Under the pieces are notes generated by a model. The model was not told where the DNA came from, made no database searches, and saw only the letters and a program-made list of their open reading frames with translations. DNA of 64,000 bases from Sphingomonadaceae bacterium (GTDB lineage: Bacteria; Pseudomonadota; Alphaproteobacteria; Sphingomonadales; Sphingomonadaceae). Below, piece by piece: positions 32,720 to 41,766 of the stretch. The stretch is from the NCBI GenBank assembly GCA_030147805.1, contig JASBUR010000009.1, positions 40,141 to 104,140 on the forward strand. Reading direction: 5' to 3'. Every line of letters starts with the position of its first letter. The first letter of the stretch is position 1. Both the position numbers and the translations under genes were made by a program.

Positions 32720-33750
32720 CCGACGAAGTGCTGTTCGAAACGCGGGGCCGGCTGGGGCTGATCACGCTCAACCGGCCGCAGGCGCTCAATGCGCTGAATC
32801 GGGCCATGTGCCTGGCGATCCACGCGCAGCTCGAAGCGTGGCGCGACGACGCGGCGATCGGGGTGGTGGCGATCCAGGGCAGCGGCGACCGCGCCTTCTG
32901 CGCCGGCGGCGACGTCGTCGGCCTCTATCATGCCGGCAAGAGCGGCAGCGACGCGTGGGAAGGCTTCTTCCACGACGAATATCGCATGAACCATGCGATC
33001 GCGACCTATCCGAAGCCGTATGTCGCGCTGATCGACGGCATCACCATGGGCGGCGGCGTCGGGCTGTCGATCCACGCACCCTACCGCGTTGCCACCGAGC
33101 GCACGCTGTTCGCGATGCCCGAGACCGGCATCGGCCTGATCCCCGACGTCGGTGGCACATATGCGCTGCCGCGCCTTCCCGGCGAACTCGGCAGCTACCT
33201 CGGGCTCACCGGTGCCCGGCTGAAGGGCGCCGACAGCGTCTATGCCGGGATCGCCACGCATCTGGCCGCCGGCGACAGCGTCGCCGCGCTGATCGAGGCG
33301 CTCGCCGAGGGCGGCGACGTCAAGGCCACGCTCGGCGATTTCGATACCGATCCCGGCGATGCGCCGCTCGATGCGCATCGCGCCGCGATCGACGTGCATT
33401 TCGGCGGCGACAGCGTCGAGGCGATCGTTGCCTCGCTCGACGAGGGCGACGACTGGGCGCAGGCGCAGGCCGCGACGCTGCGCAAGATGTCGCCCACCTC
33501 GTGCAAGTTGACGCTGCGCGCGCTCCGCGAGGGCGCGCGGGCCGATATCGCCGAGGCGCTCCGCACCGAGTATCGCATCGTCTGCGCCATCAAGCACGGT
33601 CACGACTTTTTCGAGGGCGTCCGCGCGCAGCTCGTCGACAAGGACCGCAACCCGCAATGGTCGCCGGCGACGCTCGCCGAGGTCTCGGAGGCCGATATCG
33701 AGCGCTATTTCGAGCCGCCGGCCGGCGGCGACCTGGCTTTTTCGCTATAA
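32716..33750 (+). CDS. Enoyl-CoA hydratase family, 3-hydroxyisobutyryl-CoA hydrolase-like
   Basis: A 344-residue crotonase-superfamily protein. Its length and blocks (ITLNRPQALNALNRAMCL, FCAGGDVVGLYHAGK, ITMGGGVGLSIHAPYRVA and MPETGIGLIPDVGGTYAL) match the 3-hydroxyisobutyryl-CoA hydrolase group of valine breakdown better than ordinary 260-residue enoyl-CoA hydratases. The oxyanion-hole glycines and the glutamate of PETGIG are present. It is coupled to the thioesterase by ATGA. hemA follows after about 90 bases with its own ribosome site. Confidence 0.88.
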   Translation: MTDEVLFETRGRLGLITLNRPQALNALNRAMCLAIHAQLEAWRDDAAIGVVAIQGSGDRAFCAGGDVVGLYHAGKSGSDAWEGFFHDEYRMNHAIATYPKPYVALIDGITMGGGVGLSIHAPYRVATERTLFAMPETGIGLIPDVGGTYALPRLPGELGSYLGLTGARLKGADSVYAGIATHLAAGDSVAALIEALAEGGDVKATLGDFDTDPGDAPLDAHRAAIDVHFGGDSVEAIVASLDEGDDWAQAQAATLRKMSPTSCKLTLRALREGARADIAEALRTEYRIVCAIKHGHDFFEGVRAQLVDKDRNPQWSPATLAEVSEADIERYFEPPAGGDLAFSL

Positions 33751-33842
33751 TTACCCGGGTCGGCTGCGGCCATATGTGTCTGGTAAGCCGGGGCGAAGGG
33801 CGTTAGATCGGGCGTGTCATTCCGGGGGTAAGGACGAGCGGC

Positions 33843-35057
33843 GTGGACTATAGCAAGATCTTCGAGGACGCGATTTCCCGCCTCCACGCGGAAGGACGCT
33901 ATCGCGTCTTCATCGATATCCTGCGCAACAAGGGCGCCTTCCCCAACGCGCGCTGCTTTGCCGGCCACAACGGCCCGAAGCCCGTCACCGTCTGGTGTTC
34001 GAACGACTATCTGTCGATGGGACAGCACCCCAAGGTCATCGCGGCGATGGAAGAAGCGCTGCACGACGTCGGCGCCGGCTCGGGCGGCACGCGCAACATC
34101 GGCGGCAACACGCACTATCATGTCGAGCTCGAGCGCGAGCTGGCCTCGCTGCACGGCAAGCAGGGCGCGCTGCTCTTCACCTCGGGCTATGTCTCGAACG
34201 ACGCGACGCTGTCGACGCTCGCCAAGATCCTGCCGGGCTGCATCGTCTTCTCCGACGAACTCAATCATGCCTCGATGATTGCCGGCATCCGCAATGCCGG
34301 CTGCGAGAAGCGGGTGTTCCGCCACAACGACGTCGCGCATCTCGAGGAGCTGCTCGCCGCCGAGGATCCCGAAACCCCCAAGCTCATCGCGTTCGAAAGC
34401 GTCTATTCGATGGACGGCGACGTCGCGCCGATCGCCGCGATCTGCGATCTCGCCGACAAGTACAATGCGCTGACCTATCTCGACGAGGTCCATGCGGTCG
34501 GCATGTACGGCGAGCAGGGCGGCGGCATCTCGGAGCGCGAGGCGCTTGCGCACCGGCTGACCATCGTCGAGGGCACGCTCGGCAAGGCGTTCGGCGTGAT
34601 GGGCGGCTATATCGCCGCCGACCAGACGATCATCGACGTCATCCGCTCCTATGCGCCGGGCTTCATCTTCACCACCTCGCTGTCGCCGGTGCTCGTCGCC
34701 GGCGCGCTCGCCAGCGTCAGGCATCTGAAGGCGAGCCAGGAGGAACGGCAGGGCCAGCAGGCGCGGGCGGCGCGGCTGAAGCAGCTGCTCGCCGACGCCG
34801 GCATCCCGGTGATGCCATCGGTCACGCATATCGTGCCGGTGATGGTCGGTGACCCGGTGAAGGCCAAGAAGATCAGCGACATCCTGCTGACCGAATATGG
34901 CGTCTACGTGCAGCCGATCAATTATCCGACCGTGCCGCGCGGCACCGAGCGGCTGCGCTTCACGCCCGGCCCGATGCACGACGAGGCGATGATGCTCGAG
35001 CTGCGCGATGCGCTGATCGAGATCTGGAGCCGTCTGGAGATCCGGCTCGCCGCCTGA
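33843..35057 (+). CDS. hemA: 5-aminolevulinate synthase (C4 pathway)
   Basis: A 404-residue PLP-dependent ALA synthase that condenses glycine with succinyl-CoA, the first heme step in alphaproteobacteria. Family blocks: [70 protein letters not shown] and the PLP lysine in [14 protein letters not shown]. The start is GTG at 33843, preceded by [19 protein letters not shown] is the usual ALAS N terminus. A strong bidirectional hairpin terminator follows it. hemB, the next enzyme, lies about 3 kb upstream on the opposite strand. Confidence 0.96.
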   Translation: MDYSKIFEDAISRLHAEGRYRVFIDILRNKGAFPNARCFAGHNGPKPVTVWCSNDYLSMGQHPKVIAAMEEALHDVGAGSGGTRNIGGNTHYHVELERELASLHGKQGALLFTSGYVSNDATLSTLAKILPGCIVFSDELNHASMIAGIRNAGCEKRVFRHNDVAHLEELLAAEDPETPKLIAFESVYSMDGDVAPIAAICDLADKYNALTYLDEVHAVGMYGEQGGGISEREALAHRLTIVEGTLGKAFGVMGGYIAADQTIIDVIRSYAPGFIFTTSLSPVLVAGALASVRHLKASQEERQGQQARAARLKQLLADAGIPVMPSVTHIVPVMVGDPVKAKKISDILLTEYGVYVQPINYPTVPRGTERLRFTPGPMHDEAMMLELRDALIEIWSRLEIRLAA

Positions 35058-35078
35058 TTCCGAGCCATCGTCGACGTG

Positions 35079-35108
35079 AAAAGCCCCGGGCCGCTGCCCG
35101 GGGCTTTT
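35079..35108. terminator. Bidirectional Rho-independent terminator between hemA and the RTX protease
   Basis: AAAAGCCCCGGGC (35079-35091) pairs perfectly with GCCCGGGGCTTTT (35096-35108) around a four-base loop. The A tract on one side and T tract on the other give a U-rich end on both strands, so it should end both convergent transcripts. Confidence 0.9.
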
Positions 35109-35117
35109 CGTTGGAGG

Positions 35118-37160
35118 TCACGCGAACAGGATGTCGGCGGTCTTCACGGCATCGCCCTGGACGATCAGCGTGAAGTCGTCGAAGGCGCCGTCGCTGTCGA
35201 TATCGGCGAACAGCTTGCCGCCCTGCCATTTGACGTCGCCGGCGTCGATGCCGAGGCCCGACAGGTCGATCTTGTCCTGCCCGCTCCTGAAATCGAGCAG
35301 CGTGTCGATCGAGCCGTCGGCGCCGAAGACGAAGCGGTCGCCTCCGTTGCCGCCCGACAAGCGGTCGTTGCCGCCGCCGCCGCTGACGACGTCGTCGCCG
35401 TTGCCGCCGCTGATCACGTCGTCGCCGTCGCCACCGAGGAGCGTGTCGTTGCCGTTCCCGCCGTCGAGGCGATCGTTGCCGCCGCCGGCATCCACGGTGT
35501 CGTTGCCGTTGCCGACCTCGATGACGTCGTTGCCGTTACCGCCGTAAACGGTGTCGTTGCCGTTGCCGGTGGCGATCGAGTCGGCGCCGTCGCCGCCATC
35601 GACCGTATCGTTGCCGTTGCCGGTCGACAGGACATCGTCGCCGCCGAGCCCGCGCAGCGTGTCGTCGCCGTTGCCGCCCGACAGCCGGTCGGCGAAGGCG
35701 CTGCCCTCGAGTCCCTCGACACCGGTATAGCGGTCGCCGGCGGCGTCGCCGCTGCTGCCTTGACCCGTGCCGCCGTTGCCGAGACCGGCGGTCACGGCGG
35801 CAGCAGCGCTGCGGTAGCTGACGACGTCGAAGCCGGCGCCGCCGTCGAGGAGGTTTGCCACGGCGTTGGCGATGAGGACGTCGCCGCCGCCGCCGCCGCG
35901 GGCGTTCTCGATCGTCGTGCCGTAGGCAATCGCGATATTGTCGCGGTAGAGGCCGTCGGTCAGCCCGAGGTCGGCCTTGATGCCCTCGTACAGGTCATAT
36001 TGCGCCTGCGTGCGCGGCGGCAGGCCGATCGCCGCGCGCGCCGCGTTGACCTCGGCGAGCGACTTGAAGCTCTCGGTGCCGCCGGCCGACGAGAAGGCGC
36101 CGGGGTTGAGGTCAATCGTCGAGGGCGTGTCGTAGCCGCTCAGGTCGAGCGTGTCGGTGCCACCGGCATCCCAGATGGTGACGATCGGCACGCGGTTGGC
36201 GCTGAAGTCGAAGGCCGAGCGGCCGGCGTTGCTGTTGAAGCCGTAGGTGGTGTCGCCGGTACGCGTCGTCATGTCAGCGCCGTAGATCGCCTGGATCGCC
36301 GCGACGTCGTGGACGAGCGGCGTCGAGGCATAGCCGAAGCTCAGCAGATTCCAGTCGATGTGCTGCGCGCCCGTCTCATAGGCGTCGAAATAGGACATGA
36401 TCGAATATTGCATCGAGTCCTGGAAGAAATAGGCGTCGCCTTCGTAGGTGATCGGGTCGGGCACACCGTCGCCGTCGTTGTCGTCGGTCGCGTCATAGTC
36501 GCCCGGGTGGCTGAGCCCGAGCGAATGGCCGAGCTCGTGGATCAGCGTGGTCTGTGCATACCAGCTATCGCCGACCGGTGAGAAGTTCGACGCGACGAAG
36601 CCGTCGATCCACACATCGCCGCCGAGCCCCTGCAGGGTTTCGAAGCCATATTGCTGATAAAAGGGGTCGAGCTCGGTGCCGAACGGCAGATAGGCATAGG
36701 CCTGCGCACCGCCGGTGTAGGTGTTGCCCATGTTGATGTCGGCTTCGGTGGCACTCGCCTCGACGAAGCTTACCGCGACGAGATCGTCCCACAGTCCGAT
36801 CGCGTTCCGGGCCATGCCGATCTGCGCCGGCGTGAAGGTCGAGAAATATTCCTCGTAGAAGGCCTCGTCGAAGGCGATCGTCCCGTCGGTGTTGACATAA
36901 TAGCTGCTGGCCAGCTGGTCGTAGCTCTCCCAGAAGCCGTAACTCAGCACGCCATCGTTCAGCTCGCCATTGTTGTTGGTGTACCAGTCCCAGCCCGAAC
37001 GATTGGCGTTGGCGGCGATGTCGTCGACTTCCCAGATCGGCTTGCCGGCGGCGGTGCCGCCGGCGTTCGGATCCGCCGATGCCGAGACCCGCGGCACGAA
37101 GTCGTCCTCGAGACGCCGCGGCCAATCGGTCTCGCGGTAGGGTGATGTCGTCACGTCCAT
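35118..37160 (-). CDS. Serralysin-like M10 metalloprotease with RTX calcium-binding repeats
   Basis: A 680-residue secreted zinc protease. The zinc motif is HELGHSLGLSH (H208, E209, H212, H218) with the Met-turn at SIMSYFD (M255), as in serralysins. The peptidase C-terminal region follows (about 300-480). Thirteen uninterrupted RTX nonapeptides (GGNGDDTLR type) run from about residue 495 to 611, then a C-terminal tail with VFGADGSIDTLLDFRSGQDK, the usual type I secretion signal region. There is no Sec signal peptide. No type I exporter genes lie nearby. Start ATG 37160 has a strong GGGAGGAAG site; the longer frame to 37226 does not fit. An exported protein gene ends 14 bases upstream. Confidence 0.94.
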   Translation of the reverse strand: MDVTTSPYRETDWPRRLEDDFVPRVSASADPNAGGTAAGKPIWEVDDIAANANRSGWDWYTNNNGELNDGVLSYGFWESYDQLASSYYVNTDGTIAFDEAFYEEYFSTFTPAQIGMARNAIGLWDDLVAVSFVEASATEADINMGNTYTGGAQAYAYLPFGTELDPFYQQYGFETLQGLGGDVWIDGFVASNFSPVGDSWYAQTTLIHELGHSLGLSHPGDYDATDDNDGDGVPDPITYEGDAYFFQDSMQYSIMSYFDAYETGAQHIDWNLLSFGYASTPLVHDVAAIQAIYGADMTTRTGDTTYGFNSNAGRSAFDFSANRVPIVTIWDAGGTDTLDLSGYDTPSTIDLNPGAFSSAGGTESFKSLAEVNAARAAIGLPPRTQAQYDLYEGIKADLGLTDGLYRDNIAIAYGTTIENARGGGGGDVLIANAVANLLDGGAGFDVVSYRSAAAAVTAGLGNGGTGQGSSGDAAGDRYTGVEGLEGSAFADRLSGGNGDDTLRGLGGDDVLSTGNGNDTVDGGDGADSIATGNGNDTVYGGNGNDVIEVGNGNDTVDAGGGNDRLDGGNGNDTLLGGDGDDVISGGNGDDVVSGGGGNDRLSGGNGGDRFVFGADGSIDTLLDFRSGQDKIDLSGLGIDAGDVKWQGGKLFADIDSDGAFDDFTLIVQGDAVKTADILFA
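35328..35678 (-). repeat. Tandem RTX nonapeptide-coding repeats
   Basis: Thirteen consecutive 27-base units encode GGxGxDxUx calcium-binding turns (for instance GGNGNDTLL, TGNGNDTVD). On the plus strand the units appear as recurring GTCGTTGCCGTT blocks. Several units are near-identical, so copy number could change by slippage or recombination. Confidence 0.85.
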
Positions 37161-37174
37161 GGCTTCTTCCTCCC

Positions 37175-37696
37175 TCAATGAGCTCTTGGTGGCGTCGGCA
37201 CCGTCGGTCGGCGCGGGTGGCGCCACGGCAGCACTGCGGCAAGCGCCGAATCAATGGCGGCGTCGACCGCCGCCTGATCCCGATAAGCGACGGGCTGCAC
37301 CCGCGCGGCGAGGCGCCGCGCCGCCGGTTGGCCCGGACGCGTAAGCTCGGCGGTGATGCGGATGGTGCGCGTCTCGGGCGTGGCGCCCTCGACCGCGGCG
37401 CGCAGGCTCAACCGCGGCGCAACGGCGTCCGGCGGCAGGTCGGCGCTGACAGGGTAGGGCGCCGCGCGCCGCGCCAGCTCGATGACGCGGGCACAGAGGG
37501 TCGACGTTGCGGTGGCGGCATCGCCGCCCGGCAGCCCGTCGATTCGGCAGGTGACGGCGAGGCCCGCGCTTTCGCGCAGCGGCATCGCCGCGGCGACCGG
37601 TAGCGAGGACAGTCCGGTGGGGAGGAGCGCGGCCACGAGGATAGCGGTCAGCGCTGCACGCCGCAGCACCGCCAGCCTCGTGCCAGCATCCGACAC
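37175..37696 (-). CDS. Exported protein of unknown function, co-transcribed with the RTX protease
   Basis: A protein of about 173 residues with a Sec signal peptide (RRAALTAILVAALLPTG, cleavage probably after VAAA). The mature part has two cysteines (AVTCRIDG and STLCARVIELA) and ends in a basic, proline-rich tail (PWRHPRRPTVPTPPRAH). I do not recognise the family. I prefer the GTG at 37696 because GGGGTGGAAG lies just before it; GTG 37768 and ATG 37735 are alternatives. Its stop codon is immediately followed by the protease's Shine-Dalgarno, so translation is likely coupled. A periplasmic inhibitor or partner of the protease is a reasonable guess, as in other serralysin loci, but there is no clear similarity to the Inh family. 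Confidence 0.65.
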   Translation of the reverse strand: MSDAGTRLAVLRRAALTAILVAALLPTGLSSLPVAAAMPLRESAGLAVTCRIDGLPGGDAATATSTLCARVIELARRAAPYPVSADLPPDAVAPRLSLRAAVEGATPETRTIRITAELTRPGQPAARRLAARVQPVAYRDQAAVDAAIDSALAAVLPWRHPRRPTVPTPPRAH

Positions 37697-37958
37697 GGCT
37701 TCCACCCCCTGTTCGGGCAGAAAACGCTCACGCATAAACGACACCACGCTTCTGGCGGCCGCGCCCACGACCGCGTTCCGAAGACCCGATCCTTCTCCTC
37801 GCGTCGCGACCGGTCAACCCCGTGCAAACCCCGCCCTTGCACTTTGCGACGGGCTGCCCGAGACTGCGAAGGCTCGGAGCCCATGCTGCCGAAGAAGCAG
37901 CTTCTCCCGGCCGGTTGAGTGGCGTTGCGCTATCGACGAGGTCAAGGGGAGGGACGGC

Positions 37959-38369
37959 ATGACGCCATTTCGCGTCGCACTACGGCTATCGATGATTCTC
38001 GCGGTCGGCGCTTCGGCGGCCCCGCTCGCGGCGCAGCAGATGTGTTCGCCCAATGCGCTGTTCGGCGCGGGCAACAAGATGGGCATGGCGTTAGCGGACA
38101 TCTATCGGTCGCCGACCGACAATGCGCGGCCGAGTTACCTGCGCGAGGCGCAAAGCAAGCTGATGTCGGCGAAGACCGGGCTGCGTCGCGCCGGGATCAC
38201 GACGCAAGATCGCGCCATGGACAGCGCGATTTCGGCCGTTGCCAGCTTCGCCGCGAAGGTCGGCCCGAGCAATCTGATCACCGCCGCCTCCGCCGGCGCG
38301 CTCGCCAAGGATGTCGAGCGGGCGCTCGGCCCGGTGCGGTCGGAAGTCGGACGCGTCTGTCCGAAATAG
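37959..38369 (+). CDS. Small exported hypothetical protein
   Basis: A 136-residue protein with a signal peptide (LRLSMILAVGASAAPLAAQQ). The mature part is mainly helical, with one cysteine near each end (QQMCSPNALFGAG and VGRVCPK) that could pair. Segments such as YLREAQSKLMSAKTGLRRAG suggest amphipathic helices. No family recognised. The start at 37959 has an excellent ribosome site (AGGGGAGGGACGGC) that rejects the longer upstream frame. It is divergent from the exported protein/protease pair across some 260 bases and precedes rpiB by about 200 bases. Confidence 0.78.
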   Translation: MTPFRVALRLSMILAVGASAAPLAAQQMCSPNALFGAGNKMGMALADIYRSPTDNARPSYLREAQSKLMSAKTGLRRAGITTQDRAMDSAISAVASFAAKVGPSNLITAASAGALAKDVERALGPVRSEVGRVCPK

Positions 38370-38581
38370 GCGACTTCGCTCCACGGCGGAGGTAGGACCG
38401 CGGGGGCTGGCCGGCGTCGAGCCGACGCCGTGCCCGCAGCGTCGCGCCGCTCGCGCGTGGCTGGCTTTGCCGCCGGCGCGGGCGGCGAAAACCCGTGTCC
38501 CGCAACAATTGGCGGTAGTCAGCGCGGGCGCCTTCCACTAGATAGGCGCGCAATTCACACCAGCAGCCCCATGAGGTGTCC

Positions 38582-39043
38582 GTGTCGCGCCAGACGATCG
38601 CCATCGGTGCCGATCACGCCGGTTTTGCGCTGAAGACCGCCATGGTCGACGAGCTGAAGTCGATGGGCTTCGACGTGCTCGACCTGGGGACCAGCAGCGA
38701 GGCGTCGGTCGACTATCCCGACTATGGCTATGCGGTCGCGCGCGCGGTGACCGGCGGCGCGGCGTTCCGCGGCGTGCTGATCTGCGGCACCGGCGTCGGC
38801 ATCTCGATCGCCGCCAACCGCCATCCCGGCATCCGTGCGGCGCTGTGCACGCATGGCGTCATGGCGCGCCTGGCGCGCGAGCACAATGACGCCAACGTCC
38901 TCGTGCTCGGCGCGCGCATCATCGGCACCGAAATCGCGCGCGAATGCGTGCGCCAGTTCCTGTCGGTTCAATATGCCGGCGGCCGCCACGATGCGCGCGT
39001 CGCCAAGCTTACCCACCCCCATTTCGAGGAGCCCGCCGAATGA
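38582..39043 (+). CDS. rpiB: Ribose-5-phosphate isomerase B
   Basis: A RpiB of about 153 residues that interconverts ribose-5-P and ribulose-5-P. Family blocks: [12 protein letters not shown] at the N terminus, [37 protein letters not shown] with the catalytic cysteine, and [23 protein letters not shown] choose the GTG at 38582, five bases after GAGG; the GTG at 38576 is two codons earlier. Its stop overlaps the glyA start by ATGA, the rpiB-glyA order common in alphaproteobacteria. Confidence 0.94.
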   Translation: MSRQTIAIGADHAGFALKTAMVDELKSMGFDVLDLGTSSEASVDYPDYGYAVARAVTGGAAFRGVLICGTGVGISIAANRHPGIRAALCTHGVMARLAREHNDANVLVLGARIIGTEIARECVRQFLSVQYAGGRHDARVAKLTHPHFEEPAE

Positions 39044-40344
39044 GCTCGCGACCCAAGGCCGAGGAAGACGGTTTTTTCACCGAGACGCTCGGCGAGAGCG
39101 ACGCCGCGGTATTCCTGTGCGTCCGCGACGAGCTGCGCCGCCAGCAGGAGCAGATCGAGCTCATCGCCAGCGAGAACATCGTCAGCCGTGCCGTCCTCGA
39201 GGCGCAGGGTTCGGTGTTCACCAACAAATATGCCGAGGGCTATCCGGGCAAGCGCTATTATCAGGGCTGCGCGCCGTCGGATAAGGTCGAGCAGCTCGCC
39301 ATCGACCGCGCCAAGCAGCTGTTCGGCGCCGCCTATGCCAACGTCCAGCCGCATTCGGGCGCGCAGGCCAACGGCGCGGTGATGATGGCGCTGGCGAAAC
39401 CCGGCGACACCATCCTCGGCATGAGCCTCGACGCCGGCGGCCACCTCACCCATGGTGCCAAGGCCGCGCAGTCGGGCAAATGGTTCAACGCCATCCAGTA
39501 CGGCGTGCGCCAGGACGACCATCTCGTCGACTTCGACCAGGTCGAAGCGCTGGCCAAGGAGCATCAGCCGAAGATCCTCATCGCCGGCGGCTCCGCCTAT
39601 CCGCGCATCCTCGACTTCGCGCGCTTCCGCGCCATCGCCGACTCGGTCGGCGCCTATCTGTTCGTCGACATGGCGCATTTCGCCGGACTCGTCGCGGCGG
39701 GGGTCCACCCGTCGCCGCTGCCGCACGCGCATGTCGTGACCACGACGACGCACAAGACGCTGCGCGGCCCGCGCGGTGGCATGATCCTCTCGAACGACGA
39801 GGATCTCGGCAAGAAGCTCAACTCGGCGGTGTTCCCGGGCCTCCAGGGCGGCCCGCTGATGCATGTCATCGCCGCCAAGGCGGTCGCCTTCGGCGAGGCG
39901 CTGCAGCCCGAGTTCAAGGATTATGCACGCCGCGTCGTCGAGAATGCCAAGGTGCTGGCGGCGAAGCTCGTCGAGCGCGGCTGCGCGGTCGTCGCCGGCG
40001 GCACCGACACGCATCTCGCGCTGATCGACCTGACGCCCAAAGGCATCACCGGCAAGGACGCCGACGAGGCGCTCGAGCGGTCGTCGATCACCTGCAACAA
40101 GAACGGCGTTCCGTTCGACCCGCTGCCGCCGACCAAGACCAGCGGCATTCGTGTCGGCTCGCCGGCCGGCACGACACGCGGCTTCGGCCCGGCCGAGTTC
40201 GCGGCGATCGGCGACATGATCGCCGACGTGCTCGACGGGCTGGCGAGCAACGGTCACGAGGGCAACGCCGGGGTCGAAGCGCAGGTGAGGGAGCGCGTCC
40301 GCGCCTTGTGCAAGCGCTTCCCGATCTACCCCGAGCTGGGGTAG
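39040..40344 (+). CDS. glyA: Serine hydroxymethyltransferase
   Basis: A 434-residue GlyA that converts serine and THF to glycine and 5,10-methylene-THF, feeding MetF in the met operon. Blocks: [68 protein letters not shown] and the PLP lysine in [18 protein letters not shown]. Start ATG 39040 overlaps rpiB's stop (ATGA) with GAGGAG upstream. An extension to 38944 exists in frame but duplicates rpiB sequence. nrdR follows after nine bases. Confidence 0.97.
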   Translation: MSSRPKAEEDGFFTETLGESDAAVFLCVRDELRRQQEQIELIASENIVSRAVLEAQGSVFTNKYAEGYPGKRYYQGCAPSDKVEQLAIDRAKQLFGAAYANVQPHSGAQANGAVMMALAKPGDTILGMSLDAGGHLTHGAKAAQSGKWFNAIQYGVRQDDHLVDFDQVEALAKEHQPKILIAGGSAYPRILDFARFRAIADSVGAYLFVDMAHFAGLVAAGVHPSPLPHAHVVTTTTHKTLRGPRGGMILSNDEDLGKKLNSAVFPGLQGGPLMHVIAAKAVAFGEALQPEFKDYARRVVENAKVLAAKLVERGCAVVAGGTDTHLALIDLTPKGITGKDADEALERSSITCNKNGVPFDPLPPTKTSGIRVGSPAGTTRGFGPAEFAAIGDMIADVLDGLASNGHEGNAGVEAQVRERVRALCKRFPIYPELG

Positions 40345-40353
40345 CCTCGCCGG

Positions 40354-40848
40354 ATGCGCTGCCCGTTCTGCGCCCATGACGACAGCCAGGTGAAGGACAG
40401 CCGTCCGACCGAGGATGGCGGCGCGATCCGGCGGCGGCGGCAGTGCCCGGCCTGCGGCGCGCGCTTCACCACCTTCGAACGGGTGCATCTGCGCGACCTG
40501 ATCGTCGTCAAGGACAATGGCCGGCGCGAGGCGTTCGATCGCGACAAGCTGGCGCGCTCGGTCGAACTGGCGTGCCGCAAGCGCAACATCGCGCCCGAAC
40601 GCATCGAACGGCTGGTGACCGGCGTCGTGCGGCGGCTCGAATCGAGCGGCGATTCGGACATCGTTTCGAGCCGGATCGGCGAGGCGGTGATGGACGGTCT
40701 CGCGACGCTCGACCATGTCGCCTACATAAGATATGCGAGCGTCTACAAGGACTTCCGCGAAGCGAAGGACTTCAAGCGTGCCGCCGAGGCGCTGACCGCG
40801 CCCGAAATGGCGCCCGAGCTCCCGCTGCTGGCACTTCGCCCGAAGTAG
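40354..40848 (+). CDS. nrdR: Transcriptional repressor NrdR
   Basis: A 164-residue NrdR, the nucleotide-sensing repressor of ribonucleotide reductase genes. The zinc ribbon has cysteines in [18 protein letters not shown] and [18 protein letters not shown]. The ATP-cone follows ([20 protein letters not shown] through [17 protein letters not shown]). Position directly after rpiB-glyA is common in alphaproteobacteria. No nrd gene or NrdR-box pair was found in this window. It is followed by an inverted-repeat element. Confidence 0.96.
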   Translation: MRCPFCAHDDSQVKDSRPTEDGGAIRRRRQCPACGARFTTFERVHLRDLIVVKDNGRREAFDRDKLARSVELACRKRNIAPERIERLVTGVVRRLESSGDSDIVSSRIGEAVMDGLATLDHVAYIRYASVYKDFREAKDFKRAAEALTAPEMAPELPLLALRPK

Positions 40849-40875
40849 GTTTTTCTCTCCCTACCGCCCTTCTCG

Positions 40876-40973
40876 CCATCCCCGCGAAGGCGGGGGCCGG
40901 TCCGCCGACGATGTTGCCAGCTACCGCTGGCGCTATTTTCCGTTGGGTTGGGCCCCCGCCTTCGCGGGGATGA
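40876..40973. repeat. Inverted-repeat element, family A copy 2
   Basis: Arms at 40878-40898 and 40951-40971 are perfect 21-base reverse complements (core ATCCCCGCGAAGGCGGGG), separated by 52 bases. It shares its core with copy 1 at 22189-22269 but has a longer and different loop. It lies between nrdR and the methyltransferase gene and may end nrdR transcription. Confidence 0.85.
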
Positions 40974-40998
40974 CGATGTGGGGTAGGGGCTAGCCATC

Positions 40999-41766
40999 AT
41001 GATTGAAACGACCGCTGCTCCTGCGCTCACCGCCCCCTTGCTCGCCATCGTCCTCGTGCGCCCGCAGCTCGGCGAGAATATCGGCACCGCCGCGCGCGCG
41101 ATGCTCAACTTCGGGCTGACCGACCTTCGGCTCGTCGCGCCGCGCGACGGCTGGCCCAATCCCGACGCCGGCCCGGCGTCGTCGGGGGCCGATACCGTCA
41201 TCGCCAACGCCCGCGTCTATCCGACCGTTCAGGAGGCGATCGCCGACTGCCACCATGTCTATGCGACGACGGTGAGGAAGCGCGACCTGTGGAAGCCGGT
41301 AGTGACTCCCGAGGCCGCCGCGCGCGAACTCCGCGGCCGCCCGCTCCAGCAGGCGGTGCTGTTCGGCGCCGAGCGCTCGGGGCTCGAGACCGACGAGGTG
41401 GCGATCGCCCATTCGATCCTGACGGTGCCGGTCAATCCCGCCTTCAGCTCGCTCAACCTCGCGCAGGCGGTGCTGCTCGTCGCCTATGAATGGCACAAGG
41501 CGGCGGATACGACTCCCGCCGTCGTCACCGACTATGCGCCGCCCGCCGACCATGCGACGCTCGAAGGGCTGATCACACAGGTCGACGGCGCGCTCGAAGC
41601 GGCGGGCTATTTCAATGTCCCGAGCCGCGTCGCCGCGTCGAAGCGCCTGTTGCGCAACCTGCTCACCAAGCCCGGCTACAATGTCGATGAGGTCCGCACG
41701 CTGCGCGGCATGATGCATACCCTCATCGAGGGGCGGCGCGGACGCCGCCCCGCCGACGAGTCCTAG
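40999..41766 (+). CDS. trmJ: tRNA/rRNA methyltransferase, TrmJ-like SPOUT family
   Basis: A 255-residue SPOUT methyltransferase. The N-terminal IVLVRPQLGENIGTAARAML is the TrmJ/TrmH motif 1 and VLFGAERSGLETDEV and VPVNPAFSSLNLAQAVLLVA build the knotted SAM site. TrmJ methylates ribose 2'-OH at tRNA position 32; length and the C-terminal helical extension (KRLLRNLLTKPGY) match. The exact target cannot be told from sequence. It converges on the S9 peptidase gene with a four-base overlap. Confidence 0.92.
   Translation: MIETTAAPALTAPLLAIVLVRPQLGENIGTAARAMLNFGLTDLRLVAPRDGWPNPDAGPASSGADTVIANARVYPTVQEAIADCHHVYATTVRKRDLWKPVVTPEAAARELRGRPLQQAVLFGAERSGLETDEVAIAHSILTVPVNPAFSSLNLAQAVLLVAYEWHKAADTTPAVVTDYAPPADHATLEGLITQVDGALEAAGYFNVPSRVAASKRLLRNLLTKPGYNVDEVRTLRGMMHTLIEGRRGRRPADES

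Noticed and set aside
35328..35678. Repeat array considered as CRISPR-like or minisatellite
   Set aside because: The 27-base units are in frame, without spacers, and encode RTX nonapeptides.
38370..38575. Possible tRNA or small RNA between the exported protein and rpiB
   Set aside because: The stretch has GC-rich hairpins but no cloverleaf or T-loop consensus, and no terminator with a clear T run.
38944..39039. Upstream extension of glyA
   Set aside because: It lies within rpiB in another frame; the ATGA start at 39040 with GAGGAG is the family start.
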